Assembly: GCA_023266435.1 (NCBI GenBank) | Contig: JAHFQF010000033.1 | Location: 1 to 15,281, forward strand | DNA length: 15,281 nucleotides | Source: Legionellales bacterium | Lineage (GTDB): Bacteria; Pseudomonadota; Gammaproteobacteria; Berkiellales; Berkiellaceae | Direction: 5' to 3' | Part shown: positions 7,300 through 15,086 of the stretch, piece after piece | Layout: each line of letters begins with the position of its first letter | Position numbering within the stretch: the stretch's first letter is position 1 | The notes under the pieces: model-generated | Databases searched by the model: none | The model's input: only the letters and a program-made list of their open reading frames with translations | What the model was told of the DNA's origin: nothing | Made by a program: the position numbers and the translations under genes

Positions 7300-7301
7300 A
7301 T

Positions 7302-9110
7302 CTAGCTCGAACGTTTTCTTTCATGCGGTTTTAGCGCGATTTTACGGATACGAATTTCACCTGGCGTTACTTCAACCAGCTCATCATCATCAATCCAGTC
7401 TAGCGCTTGCTCTAAGCTGAAACGCAAAGCTGGTGTCAAAATCACGTTTTCATCTTTACCGGATGCACGCATGTTTGTTAGTTGCTTCTCTTTTGTGATA
7501 TTCACTACCAAGTCATTATCACGCGAGTGAATACCTACGACCTGCCCCTCATACACATCGACTTGAGGCCCAATGAATAGTTGGCCTCGCGCCTGAATAT
7601 TAAACAAGGAATACGGTGTAGCGGTCCCAGTCACGTGTGCAATCAGTGCGCCATTTTGTCTTTTACCAAGCTGCAAGGTACTCAGCATTGGCCGATAGCT
7701 GTCAAATACATGCGAAATGAGCCCTGAGCCTGAGGTAAGCGTTAAAAACTCGGTATGGAACCCTATGAGCCCTCGTGCAGGAATAAAATACTCCAGTTTC
7801 ACACGACCACTGCCGTCTGGCACCATGTCTTGTAAGTCGCCTTTGCGCAGCCCGATGAGCTCCATGACTTTACCTTGATGGTTGCTTTCTACGTCAACAA
7901 CCAAACGTTCGTACGGTTCGTGCTCAACCCCATCAATGGTCTTAATGATTACACGTGGTCGTCCTACCGCTAACTCATAGCCTTCACGACGCATGTTTTC
8001 AATTAAGATCGATAAATGCAGCTCTCCACGACCACTGACTAAAAAGCTGTCTGGATCAACGGTATCTTCCACCTTTAACGCCACATTGTGCAGCGTTTCT
8101 CGCGCTAAGCGATCGCGTATCTGTCTGGAGGTTAAGTATTTGCCTGATTTTCCGGCAAAAGGCGAATCATTGACTTTAAAGAGCATCGAAATGGTGGGTT
8201 CATCTACGCTTAACGCAGGGAGTGCCTCCACATGCGTTTTATCGCACAAAGTGTCAGAAATTTTGAGATTATCGATACCCGTGATGGCCACAATATCGCC
8301 CGCACTGGCTTCTTCCATCTTGATCCGCTCTAGACCCAGGTGTCCGAAGACCTCAAGTACTCGACCGTTCCTCCGTTGCCCCTCTTTGTTAACCACCACA
8401 ACATCTGTGTTGGGTTTTAAGTGACCTCGGTGAATACGCCCAATACCAATTGTCCCCACGTATGAAGAGTAATCCAATGCACTGATTTGCAATTGCAGCG
8501 GGCCATTCTCATCACATTGTGGTGGAGAGACTTTAGAAACGATGGTTTCTAATAAAGGTTTGAAATCTGTGCCAGGCTGCGAGAGATCTAAAGTGGCTGT
8601 GCCTGCTAATGCAGAGGTATAGACGACCGGAAAGTCCAGCTGATCATCCGTTGCACCTAGCGCATCAAACAAATCAAACATTTGATCTACGACCCAATCA
8701 GGACGTGCGCCGTCTCTATCAATTTTGTTGACCACAACAATAGGCTTGAGTTTGTAGTGAAACGCTTTTTGAGTCACAAAGCGTGTTTGCGGCATTGGGC
8801 CATCTACGGCATCAACCAATAGCAGCACGGAATCTACCATGGAGAGAATACGCTCTACTTCCCCACCAAAATCTGCGTGTCCAGGGGTATCCACTAGGTT
8901 AATATGATAGCCCTCCCAACGAATCCCTGTGTTTTTAGCCAGAATGGTAATACCACGCTCTTGCTCAATGGCATTAGAGTCCATGATACGGATATCGTTG
9001 GCTTTATTACGCGCCAAGGTATGGGTTTGCTTCAGCAATCCATCCACCAAAGTTGTTTTACCATGGTCAACGTGGGCAATGATGGCAATGTTTCGCAAAT
9101 GGTCACGCAT
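7302..9110 (-). CDS. bipA: BipA/TypA, ribosome-associated GTPase
   Basis: Translational GTPase that binds the 70S ribosome and assists 50S assembly and stress adaptation. The 602 residues agree with E. coli BipA (607). The G domain shows G1 AHVDHGKT (12-19), G2 ERGIT (51-55), G3 DTPGH (74-78), G4 NKID (128-131) and G5 SAL (166-168). Domain II and the EF-G-like domains follow (VSGRGELHLSILIENMRREG and the GRPRVI segment), then the BipA-specific C-terminal domain, including GLIGFHTEF and the HSRDNDL/NxTK segment. The ATG at 9110 fits the family N-terminus (MRDHLRNIAIIAHVDHGK); the ribosome binding site is weak (GAG about 10 bases before). It is divergent from the unknown gene at 9299 and upstream of pip. 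Confidence 0.97.
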   Translation of the reverse strand: MRDHLRNIAIIAHVDHGKTTLVDGLLKQTHTLARNKANDIRIMDSNAIEQERGITILAKNTGIRWEGYHINLVDTPGHADFGGEVERILSMVDSVLLLVDAVDGPMPQTRFVTQKAFHYKLKPIVVVNKIDRDGARPDWVVDQMFDLFDALGATDDQLDFPVVYTSALAGTATLDLSQPGTDFKPLLETIVSKVSPPQCDENGPLQLQISALDYSSYVGTIGIGRIHRGHLKPNTDVVVVNKEGQRRNGRVLEVFGHLGLERIKMEEASAGDIVAITGIDNLKISDTLCDKTHVEALPALSVDEPTISMLFKVNDSPFAGKSGKYLTSRQIRDRLARETLHNVALKVEDTVDPDSFLVSGRGELHLSILIENMRREGYELAVGRPRVIIKTIDGVEHEPYERLVVDVESNHQGKVMELIGLRKGDLQDMVPDGSGRVKLEYFIPARGLIGFHTEFLTLTSGSGLISHVFDSYRPMLSTLQLGKRQNGALIAHVTGTATPYSLFNIQARGQLFIGPQVDVYEGQVVGIHSRDNDLVVNITKEKQLTNMRASGKDENVILTPALRFSLEQALDWIDDDELVEVTPGEIRIRKIALKPHERKRSS

Positions 9111-9149
9111 TAATAAGGCTCACTATACTAAATCAAGAATAAGGTCGCT

Positions 9150-9179
9150 ATTGTAAAGACAGTCAGCATAATGAAGCAA
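9150..9179 (-). promoter_or_regulatory. Possible sigma-70 promoter of bipA
   Basis: On the minus strand TTGCTT (complement of 9174-9179) and TACAAT (complement of 9150-9155) are separated by 18 bases, about 40 bases before the bipA start. The -35 matches the consensus in four of six positions and the -10 in five of six. Confidence 0.35.
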
Positions 9180-9298
9180 GTTAATCTATCTCGAACTATG
9201 CTTATTAATACAATGCTACTGATACCGGACTCTGAATTATAGCGCATTCTGGCTAACAAGGGTGCTAAGACCCTGGTATTTTGCGAGATGGAGGGTGT

Positions 9299-9871
9299 AT
9301 GTCCTCGCTTTTAATCAAATCTAGTCACTTGGATCTATGGCAAGCTCTAATCCAAGAAGCGCAACTTAACAGTGATATTCACTTGAATGAACAATTAGAA
9401 AGCTATCTTGTCTTTCTGCTCATGCATTTTTGTGACAAACCGCATGTTGCTCATAGCATTCTGGGTCTGGAGTTTTTAGAGAATTTCGAACCAAATAACA
9501 GAAAATACTGGCAATTAAAAGAATTTGGAGACAAATGCTTGCTTTTTGCCGGCTTATTTCCAGAGCGCGCTGTACGCAAGCGCGTGACCTTAGATTATTT
9601 TGTACAATTAGGCCAAAGTGCCTATGGCATGCTCTCTCAACAAACACTCAAACAAGAGGCCGCCTTATACGAAGAACTCTGCCAGACATTTGTGCGCCTT
9701 ATGGATGTGCTACAAGCCACACGTGAGCACACTGAGCAGATAGTTGAAACTAACTTCTTGGCTGCCTTAAGCCAGTGGCAACACACCGGCAGTCAATACG
9801 CACTACAAAAACTTAAAACCATGCATCCCCATGCGGTACTCAGAGAGGATAAGAAGCAATTACCTAATTAA
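9299..9871 (+). CDS. Conserved-looking protein of unknown function, alpha-helical, 190 residues
   Basis: I do not recognise a named family. The protein has no signal peptide or transmembrane helix and looks soluble and mostly helical. Notable segments are LNEQLESYLVFLLMHFC (about 30-46), LKEFGDKCLLFAGLFPERAVRKRV (about 70-93, given in part) and YFVQLGQSAYGMLSQ, followed by a leucine-rich helix ending in TREHTEQI. The ATG at 9299 has GGAGG at 9290-9294 just upstream and is preferred to an in-frame TTG at 9281. It is followed after 68 bases by the MnmA-like gene on the same strand, so the two may be co-transcribed. A functional link to tRNA or sulfur metabolism would be only contextual. Confidence 0.75.
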   Translation: MSSLLIKSSHLDLWQALIQEAQLNSDIHLNEQLESYLVFLLMHFCDKPHVAHSILGLEFLENFEPNNRKYWQLKEFGDKCLLFAGLFPERAVRKRVTLDYFVQLGQSAYGMLSQQTLKQEAALYEELCQTFVRLMDVLQATREHTEQIVETNFLAALSQWQHTGSQYALQKLKTMHPHAVLREDKKQLPN

Positions 9872-9939
9872 ATTGACGAGCCTAACCCTATTTGATAAGC
9901 TAATCGACTCATCAATAACGCCAAGGCGCTCTGCTCCCT

Positions 9940-10986
9940 ATGTCCAAGAAAAAAGCAATTTCCCTGATTTCCGGCGGGCTTGACTCCATGTTAGCCACAA
10001 AGATTATTTTAGAGCAAGGCGTTGAGGTGCTTGGACTCAATTTCTTTACCGGTTTTTGCGTGGAGGGGCACACCCACGCTATCCTTAGCCGCCATAAAGA
10101 AAAGAAAAAACGTAACAATGCGCTATGGGCTGCAGAGGCCCTAGGTATTAAATTAGAAATTGTGGACGTGGTAGAAGAATACAAAGACATCGTCATCAAT
10201 CCTCGACATGGATATGGTGCTAATCTGAATCCTTGTTTAGATTGTAAAATTTTCATGGTTAAAAAAGCCGTTGAATGGTTGGAAAACAGCGACTTAGCCT
10301 ACGATTTCATTATCACTGGTGAGGTAATCGGCCAACGCCTGAAGTCTCAACGTAAAGACACGATGCCTATCATCTCTACGCTTTCTGGCGCCGAGGATCG
10401 GTTGCTGCGCCCCTTGTGTGCTAAATATTTACCGGTTACGTTGCCAGAGCGCATGGGCTGGGTAGATCGAGAAAAATTATATGGATTTTCAGGGCGTAGT
10501 AGAAAACCTCAAATTGCGCTCGCTGCACAATTTGGCTTTGAAAGTTATGCCCAACCGGCCGGTGGCTGTTGTTTTTTAACGGATGAAAACTACAGTAGTA
10601 AACTTCAAGACTTATGGCAAGCCCAAGGGGAGCGTCGTTACGAATTGGATGACATCATGCTGCTCAAAGTAGGCCGTCATGTACGTCCTAAACCCCACTT
10701 TAAGCTCATTATTGGTCGCGAGGAAGGTGAAAACAATTTCTTGCAAGGGTACACCAATCAATTTATTGCACTAAAATCTTTGAGCCATAATGGTCCATTG
10801 ACTTTGATCGACGGCAAGCCTACTGAAGAAGACATTACTTTGGCTGCACGCATTGCAGCGAGATATTGCCAAAAAGCCCAAGCCAGCGACATCATAGAAA
10901 TTGGTATATACTTTCCAAATGGGGAAAAATCAAGGCAAGTGGTAAGACCTTTACTACCCGCTGACATTGAAGCATGGTACGTTTAA
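9940..10986 (+). CDS. MnmA-like ATP-pyrophosphatase, probable sulfurtransferase
   Basis: An N-type ATP-pyrophosphatase, a fold that activates a carbonyl (usually in tRNA uridine) by adenylation before sulfur insertion. The P-loop SGGLDS is at 11-16. A CLDC motif (C99, C102) and the conserved PAGGCCFLTDE segment (C210, C211) supply candidate catalytic or metal-binding cysteines. TGEVIGQRLKSQ (126-137) and GRSRKPQIALAAQFG are characteristic of this MnmA/ThiI-related group. It is distinct from canonical MnmA, whose GMSGGVDS and C-terminal barrel are absent. The C-terminal part from about 240 (LLKVGRHVRPKPHFKLIIGR) resembles the small NFACT-R-like RNA-binding domain described for such proteins. 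A tusA gene lies 448 bases downstream on the same strand, fitting a sulfur relay. The precise modified substrate is unknown. Confidence 0.85.
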   Translation: MSKKKAISLISGGLDSMLATKIILEQGVEVLGLNFFTGFCVEGHTHAILSRHKEKKKRNNALWAAEALGIKLEIVDVVEEYKDIVINPRHGYGANLNPCLDCKIFMVKKAVEWLENSDLAYDFIITGEVIGQRLKSQRKDTMPIISTLSGAEDRLLRPLCAKYLPVTLPERMGWVDREKLYGFSGRSRKPQIALAAQFGFESYAQPAGGCCFLTDENYSSKLQDLWQAQGERRYELDDIMLLKVGRHVRPKPHFKLIIGREEGENNFLQGYTNQFIALKSLSHNGPLTLIDGKPTEEDITLAARIAARYCQKAQASDIIEIGIYFPNGEKSRQVVRPLLPADIEAWYV

Positions 10987-11150
10987 TATACCCAAGATCC
11001 TTCAAAAGGCGTAGTTTATAGCAAAGCGAATTTAACCAGATGCAGTCTTCTGAGCCCAGAAATAGTCAACACTATTGCGAGGCGAAGAAGGCTTCAGCGG
11101 GGTAAACTCGGGCAGCTAGAAACATAGCATTTTGAAGGATCTTGGGTATA
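10987..11150. mobile_element. Element A: 164-bp MITE-like sequence with 21-bp perfect terminal inverted repeats
   Basis: The termini 10987-11007 and 11130-11150 are exact reverse complements over 21 bases, beginning TATACCCAAGATCC. The interior has no coding capacity. It starts directly after the stop codon of the MnmA-like gene. The TA dinucleotides at both ends would fit TA-target insertion as used by IS630/Tc1-type transposases, but target duplication cannot be proven from one locus. A second, diverged and inverted partial copy is at 15166-15281. Confidence 0.8.
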
Positions 11151-11275
11151 TACTCTACTCGATTTGATTTAAGGCGTTGTTGTCATCGTCAGCTCGCAAT
11201 CCTCAAGTACTAGCATGTACATTCCGGTTGCTCGCGACTCGACGCTTAGCCTAAAACCAAATCGCTTTGAGTATA
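11149..11275. mobile_element. Element B: 127-bp imperfect palindrome adjoining element A
   Basis: Ends TATACTC (11149-11155) and GAGTATA (11269-11275) are inverted. Further in, CGATTTGATTTAAGGCG faces CTTAGCCTAAAACCAAATCG and CTCGCAATCCTCAAGTAC faces TGTACATTCCGGTTGCTCG, giving one long imperfect hairpin centred near 11215. It shares its first bases with the last bases of element A. A rearranged copy lacking the left arm is at 15108-15165. Confidence 0.75.
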
Positions 11276-11304
11276 TGCTGATTTCACTTTGAAATTAGGA
11301 GCCA

Positions 11305-11381
11305 GTCATTGCGAGAACAGCGAAGCAATCCAGGCTGCGGTTGCTGGATTGCCGCGTCGGGAGTACCCTCCTCGCAATGAC
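11305..11381. repeat. Element C: 77-bp palindromic repeat with GTCATTGCGAG ends
   Basis: Outer arms GTCATTGCGAG (11305-11315) and CTCGCAATGAC (11371-11381) and inner arms GCAATCCAG (11325-11333) and CTGGATTGC (11344-11352) are exact inverted repeats. The GTCATTGCGAG...GAAGCAATCC motif is a widely recurring palindromic repeat in bacterial genomes, including obligate and facultative intracellular ones. It lies 53 bases before tusA, so it would be in the tusA leader RNA if transcription starts upstream. Confidence 0.75.
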
Positions 11382-11434
11382 GTCATTTTTCTAAACGCAA
11401 AGTAGAGCGAGTACACTTAAATTGAGAAGAGTAT

Positions 11435-11674
11435 ATGACACAACAAACAAAAATGATTGATGCAAGACGACTGCTTTGCCCTATGCCTGTCATTCGGCTA
11501 CAGCAAGGCATTGTGGGTCTCAAATCAGGCGATGTGGTTACTTTAGTTTGCACAGATCCTGGTGCTTTGGAAGATGTTCCCGCTTGGTGCCGCATTCATC
11601 ACCATGAAATCCTCCTTGTCGAGGAACGCAATAACGAAATCACCATCAAAATTAGCGTGGAACCACTGCGCTGA
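11435..11674 (+). CDS. tusA: TusA-family sulfur carrier protein
   Basis: Small cytoplasmic persulfide carrier that receives sulfur from a cysteine desulfurase and passes it to a thiolation enzyme. At 79 residues it matches E. coli TusA (81). The family motif is LDxRxLxCPxPV; here IDARRLLCPMPVIRLQQ, with the persulfide-bearing C15. GDVVTLVCTDPGALEDVPAWCR is the usual central strand and helix. GAGAAGAG at 11424-11431 precedes the ATG by a few bases. It follows the MnmA-like gene on the same strand but is separated from it by three palindromic elements. The partner enzyme could be that neighbour or another sulfurtransferase elsewhere. Confidence 0.92.
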   Translation: MTQQTKMIDARRLLCPMPVIRLQQGIVGLKSGDVVTLVCTDPGALEDVPAWCRIHHHEILLVEERNNEITIKISVEPLR

Positions 11675-11693
11675 AAACCAGCTCCCGGTAGGA

Positions 11694-11744
11694 TGGTCAC
11701 GGTTCAAAGGGTAATCGTGACGATCGGGGAACTGAGTAGTTGGA
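11694..11744 (+). repeat. Dispersed intergenic repeat, family R, copy 2
   Basis: Same core as the copies at 3914 and 12321 (TTCAAAGGGTAAT.GTGACGATC, then GGGGAACTGAGTAGTT). Here GTCACG (11696-11701) and CGTGAC (11716-11721) form a small stem. It begins 20 bases after the tusA stop and ends 28 bases before the DUF4124 gene. Confidence 0.75.
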
Positions 11745-11771
11745 TACCACCTAACCGCCCAATAGGATGCT

Positions 11772-12317
11772 ATGAGAAAAATCGGTTATGCTCTTACCTT
11801 ATGCTTTTTGAGTCTGCTCCTTTCGCCTGCGATTGCAGAAGTCTATCGTCAATTAGATGAAAAAGGGCAAACAGTTTACAGTGACACACCACATCACGCC
11901 GCTGAAAACCCCGTAGAGCTGCCTCATCTAAATGAAATCCCTCTGACACCGCTCCAAATTCCTACTGACCTTGAGCAAAAAAAATCAGCTGAGATCCAAT
12001 ATCAGATTGCGATTACCTCTCCTGCGGATAATGCAACATTTGGTCATGAAATCACACAGATTACCGTGGAGGTGAAAACCACACCGTCTTTGGCACATCC
12101 TCAGCATTATCTGCAATATTATAGAAACAACGAACCTCTGGGAGAGCTTACTAAAAATACAGACTTGTTGATGGAAAATTTACCGCGTGGGAGCTATCAA
12201 CTGTCTGTGGCAGTTTTTGAAAAAACGGTTACAGCACGAGGGCTGTATCAAACGAAACGATTAGCCATAAGTCCACCGATCACTATCATACAGCAACGCC
12301 ATCATCTCAGTGACTGA
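11772..12317 (+). CDS. Periplasmic DUF4124-domain protein
   Basis: Exported protein of 181 residues and unknown function. A signal peptide occupies residues 1-22 (basic MRKIGY, hydrophobic core, likely cleavage after AIA). The mature start EVYRQLDEKGQTVYSDTPHH (23-42) is the DUF4124 signature, a short beta motif common in proteobacterial periplasmic proteins, often written as Y+W.D..G...YSD.PP. From about 77 on (ITSPADNATFGHEITQITVEV) the sequence looks like an Ig-like beta-sandwich (EPLGELTKNTDLLMENLPRG). Such C-terminal domains accompany DUF4124 in other proteins. A TAGGA sequence just before the ATG can serve as ribosome binding site. It may be co-transcribed with tusA (97-base gap carrying a repeat). 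Confidence 0.8.
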   Translation: MRKIGYALTLCFLSLLLSPAIAEVYRQLDEKGQTVYSDTPHHAAENPVELPHLNEIPLTPLQIPTDLEQKKSAEIQYQIAITSPADNATFGHEITQITVEVKTTPSLAHPQHYLQYYRNNEPLGELTKNTDLLMENLPRGSYQLSVAVFEKTVTARGLYQTKRLAISPPITIIQQRHHLSD

Positions 12318-12323
12318 TGATGG
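12299..12323. other. Perfect 8-bp hairpin across the DUF4124 stop codon
   Basis: CCATCATC (12299-12306) and GATGATGG (12316-12323) are exact complements around a 9-base loop, with the TGA stop in between. No T run follows, so it is not a normal terminator. It abuts repeat R copy 3 and could be part of it. Confidence 0.4.
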
Positions 12324-12476
12324 TAACTGTTCAAGAGGTAATAGTGACACTCGGAGACTTGAGTAGCTTGAGACAAGGTTTGGATGAAAAATAGAAGAAA
12401 AATGCGCAGCATACGCTTGTATGTGAGCATTTTGAGTCTGTTTTTCGCCCAAAGATTGACCAAACTACTCAGTTCC
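12321..12476 (+). repeat. Dispersed intergenic repeat, family R, copy 3, with an inverted right arm
   Basis: The first 63 bases (12321-12383) match copies 1 and 2 (GAGGTAATAGTGACACTCGG, GAGTAGCTTGAGACAAGGTT). About 80 bases later CAAACTACTCAGTTCC (12461-12476) is the reverse complement of the repeat's own GGAACTGAGTAGTTTG core. This copy is therefore a long imperfect inverted repeat with a unique centre. An open frame through the centre has no ribosome binding site and I regard it as non-coding. Confidence 0.65.
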
Positions 12477-12497
12477 TTGATACTGCTTGTGTGCTTA

Positions 12498-15029
12498 CTA
12501 ATGAGGTTGTATATAATATTCCGACTTGAAGATAACAGGCGCATCCCCTTCCCAAATTCCGATGCTGGCCCGAGCCTCTGGATAGTTTCGCTCCTCTGTC
12601 CAAGGAAATCTTAACCAACTGTGACTATCCTCAATCGGCAAGCGAATAATCATATAGCCATAAGGAGGCGGAGCTTCATTGTGTTGCGTGTAAGCAGCAT
12701 TGTCTACCTTAACCATGCGGTTCCCATCAGTAAAACGTGCATCCACCTTGTCACCAGACATCGACAGATTACTTGCATAGTTTCGCGATAAAGCATCCAA
12801 GTTCCTTTCTTGATTTTCAAAAGATGCCTCTATAATTTGAGGAGCCGTGTTAAAGACGGTACAGTTGTCTTTTGTATTTCTCACAAATTGTTGTCCATTA
12901 TAATACTGAACCATCAATGGCATTTGCATGGGCAATAAAGCTGCGCGCGATGCATTACTTAAGTACAAACGCCCTTGATACATGGTTTTACCGCTCAAGA
13001 ATTCAATCCCCTCCTCCGCTGATCCAAACCAGAATTTAGCCCAATGCACATCAGATCGACTTTTGTCTGAAGGCAGCGCTTCAACAGCCAGAGGTGCCTC
13101 TTGATTTGGGCGATAAATCAATACCCCATCTTTTTCCTTCAAATAATAATTCAGTCTAATCTTAGCCTCAAACGGTGCAATCAATTGATCACCCTCTGGT
13201 TTTGTATACTGTAAATTCACTGGCGTCAGAAATTTAAAAACTGAATACCCTGCAGCACTTTCATCACCTGAGATTAAAGATTCTGAGCGCAAGAATGCGT
13301 TAAACTGGTTATCTTTGGCTTGCTCTTCTGTTGTGACTGTCATGTGCATCAGTTCAGTATTTTCTACTGCAGCTAGATTTTCCAATGTTGGGTGAAAATC
13401 AGACTCTAACCGCCATAAGTCTTCGGTATAATTTTTCAATATGCCACCCGCCAAGTTCTCTGCTTTAATGATTACCGTAGGTATTGCAGCATTACTTTGT
13501 ACGATTGGCTGACCCAAATACGTAAACCCTTCGGTATTGCTGACCGCACAGGCCGCTGAAAATTTAGGCGCAACCTTAGAGTCGCTCACAACAATCTTTG
13601 CTGGTATAAAGCGTCCTACTAGTTTTGTATGCGAGGGTTCTCGATGAGCGCTGACTAAGGCTTCTTGAGGCACCTCTTGTTGCCAATACTGCCCATCTTG
13701 CATGCTGGCGATTAAGCGGATATGACCCACTTCGTCATACTTGACTGTTGCCCATATGCTAGACGATGCGCCATTGATTTGACGTGGCACAACGCCCTCA
13801 CAGCTGGGCGTGTCGAGTGGTAAATGCTGCCAACAAACAGATAAGACACCATCCACACCTTCCGCAGGTAAAATCCTTTCAAAGCTTAAAGACAAATCCT
13901 CTCTGGGTCTCTCATGACCAAACCCCAAAATCGGTTGATCTTCGGCATTTAATGCCTCAACCTCTACCTCAAAATTTTCACCTGCTGTCGCAAATACACC
14001 AGGTAATGTATTTTCACGAGGTAATGTTGGTTCAGGATAAACAGGTCCATTTTTATCAATCACCACTTGCTTAATGTTTAATTTTGCAGGAGTAATGGCG
14101 ATTGGGTTGCTTTCCCCATATAAACCCGTCATTAAATCACCGGCATGAAAACTAAAGATTCCTATCCCATCATACCGTACTTTTAGAGTCGCTATACCTC
14201 CATCAGAAGAGCCTTCACCAAAGTTTAAAGTATAATTTCTAGCTAATGTATCATCTGATAGTGCTATAAAATTAGTGGCTGATGGCCTGCCTGGAAATAG
14301 GACTTTTGTCGTTCTAAGTTCATTCAAATACGCTTCATCAAATTGTTGATGTTGCGTTTTACGGACTTCAATTTGATGACTGCCATAATAGCTGGGATCG
14401 CGCTGACAACTTCCATCAGGTCCACTGGTTACCGCTTCAATAGTTAAATTAAACTCTTGTCCTGCAAGATGGCTATCCGGGTAAGTAATTTTAAAACCGG
14501 ACCCATAAAAATACATTGGTAACAGATCTTCCATCCCCTCGTCTTCGTCATGCCCACCACCACTTGCAATGGCACTGATTGATGGAATAAGCTCAAAATT
14601 CTTACTTTGTGTGTTTAATAATGAAACATTACTTAGAGTGACCAATCCCTCGCTGGCTTTAGAAAGCTTTAATTGTACTTGACCATGATCTGCGTCAGTA
14701 AACGTATATCGATTATTAGATAAGCGTGTTCCATCCGCATTTAACCAGGTTAATTCATTGTTGCCATCTTGCGCAGCCGACAACTGAATAGTGCCATTAA
14801 AATCTTGTACCAGTGTTCCATTACGCATGACTAAAACGGTAACATCTTGCTCAGCACACGTTAGGCCAACATTGGAGTATCTCAAATAAAAGCTCAAATT
14901 TTCATTAGGCATGGGGGGACTGAGGGGCTCAGGCTGACCGTTTGCCAAAGCAAGCGTGGATACCAGCAATGCAACCATACCGGCAATCACAGTGTGCTTA
15001 AATGAACGATAGCATTTCATGATATACAC
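12498..15029 (-). CDS. Large exported MshQ-like protein (DUF6701 region)
   Basis: Secreted protein of 843 residues. A signal peptide covers residues 1-29 (hydrophobic core AGMVALLVSTLALA, likely cleavage before NGQPEP). The central part is beta-rich with Ig-like character and no recognised enzyme motif. From about 465 to the end it resembles the DUF6701 region of MSHA pilus protein MshQ: GRFIPAKIVV (about 471), C then FTYLGQP (about 500), GRLYLSNASRAALLPMQMPL (about 683) followed by VQYYNGQQFVRNTKDNCT, and the terminal IGIWEGDAPVIF. The GTG start at 15029 has AAGGGA (complement of 15035-15040) at 5 bases; an ATG 9 bases downstream is the alternative. No pilus genes are nearby, so it is an orphan here. 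A surface or pilus-associated role is inferred from the family only. Confidence 0.75.
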   Translation of the reverse strand: MYIMKCYRSFKHTVIAGMVALLVSTLALANGQPEPLSPPMPNENLSFYLRYSNVGLTCAEQDVTVLVMRNGTLVQDFNGTIQLSAAQDGNNELTWLNADGTRLSNNRYTFTDADHGQVQLKLSKASEGLVTLSNVSLLNTQSKNFELIPSISAIASGGGHDEDEGMEDLLPMYFYGSGFKITYPDSHLAGQEFNLTIEAVTSGPDGSCQRDPSYYGSHQIEVRKTQHQQFDEAYLNELRTTKVLFPGRPSATNFIALSDDTLARNYTLNFGEGSSDGGIATLKVRYDGIGIFSFHAGDLMTGLYGESNPIAITPAKLNIKQVVIDKNGPVYPEPTLPRENTLPGVFATAGENFEVEVEALNAEDQPILGFGHERPREDLSLSFERILPAEGVDGVLSVCWQHLPLDTPSCEGVVPRQINGASSSIWATVKYDEVGHIRLIASMQDGQYWQQEVPQEALVSAHREPSHTKLVGRFIPAKIVVSDSKVAPKFSAACAVSNTEGFTYLGQPIVQSNAAIPTVIIKAENLAGGILKNYTEDLWRLESDFHPTLENLAAVENTELMHMTVTTEEQAKDNQFNAFLRSESLISGDESAAGYSVFKFLTPVNLQYTKPEGDQLIAPFEAKIRLNYYLKEKDGVLIYRPNQEAPLAVEALPSDKSRSDVHWAKFWFGSAEEGIEFLSGKTMYQGRLYLSNASRAALLPMQMPLMVQYYNGQQFVRNTKDNCTVFNTAPQIIEASFENQERNLDALSRNYASNLSMSGDKVDARFTDGNRMVKVDNAAYTQHNEAPPPYGYMIIRLPIEDSHSWLRFPWTEERNYPEARASIGIWEGDAPVIFKSEYYIQPH

Positions 15030-15086
15030 GCTTATCCCTTAGATCCAGACGTATGAGTAAGACTATTTACCCAGCAAAATAGTTCC

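Noticed and set aside
7993..8424. 143-codon plus-strand open frame
   Set aside because: Fully antisense to the conserved middle of bipA, whose protein is unmistakable; the frame has no family resemblance.
10987..11381. CRISPR array
   Set aside because: The repeats are distinct inverted elements, not regularly spaced direct repeats, and no cas genes are present.
12384..12614. 76-codon open frame with a hydrophobic stretch, considered as a small membrane protein
   Set aside because: It begins inside repeat R, has no ribosome binding site and runs into the 3' end of the convergent MshQ-like gene.
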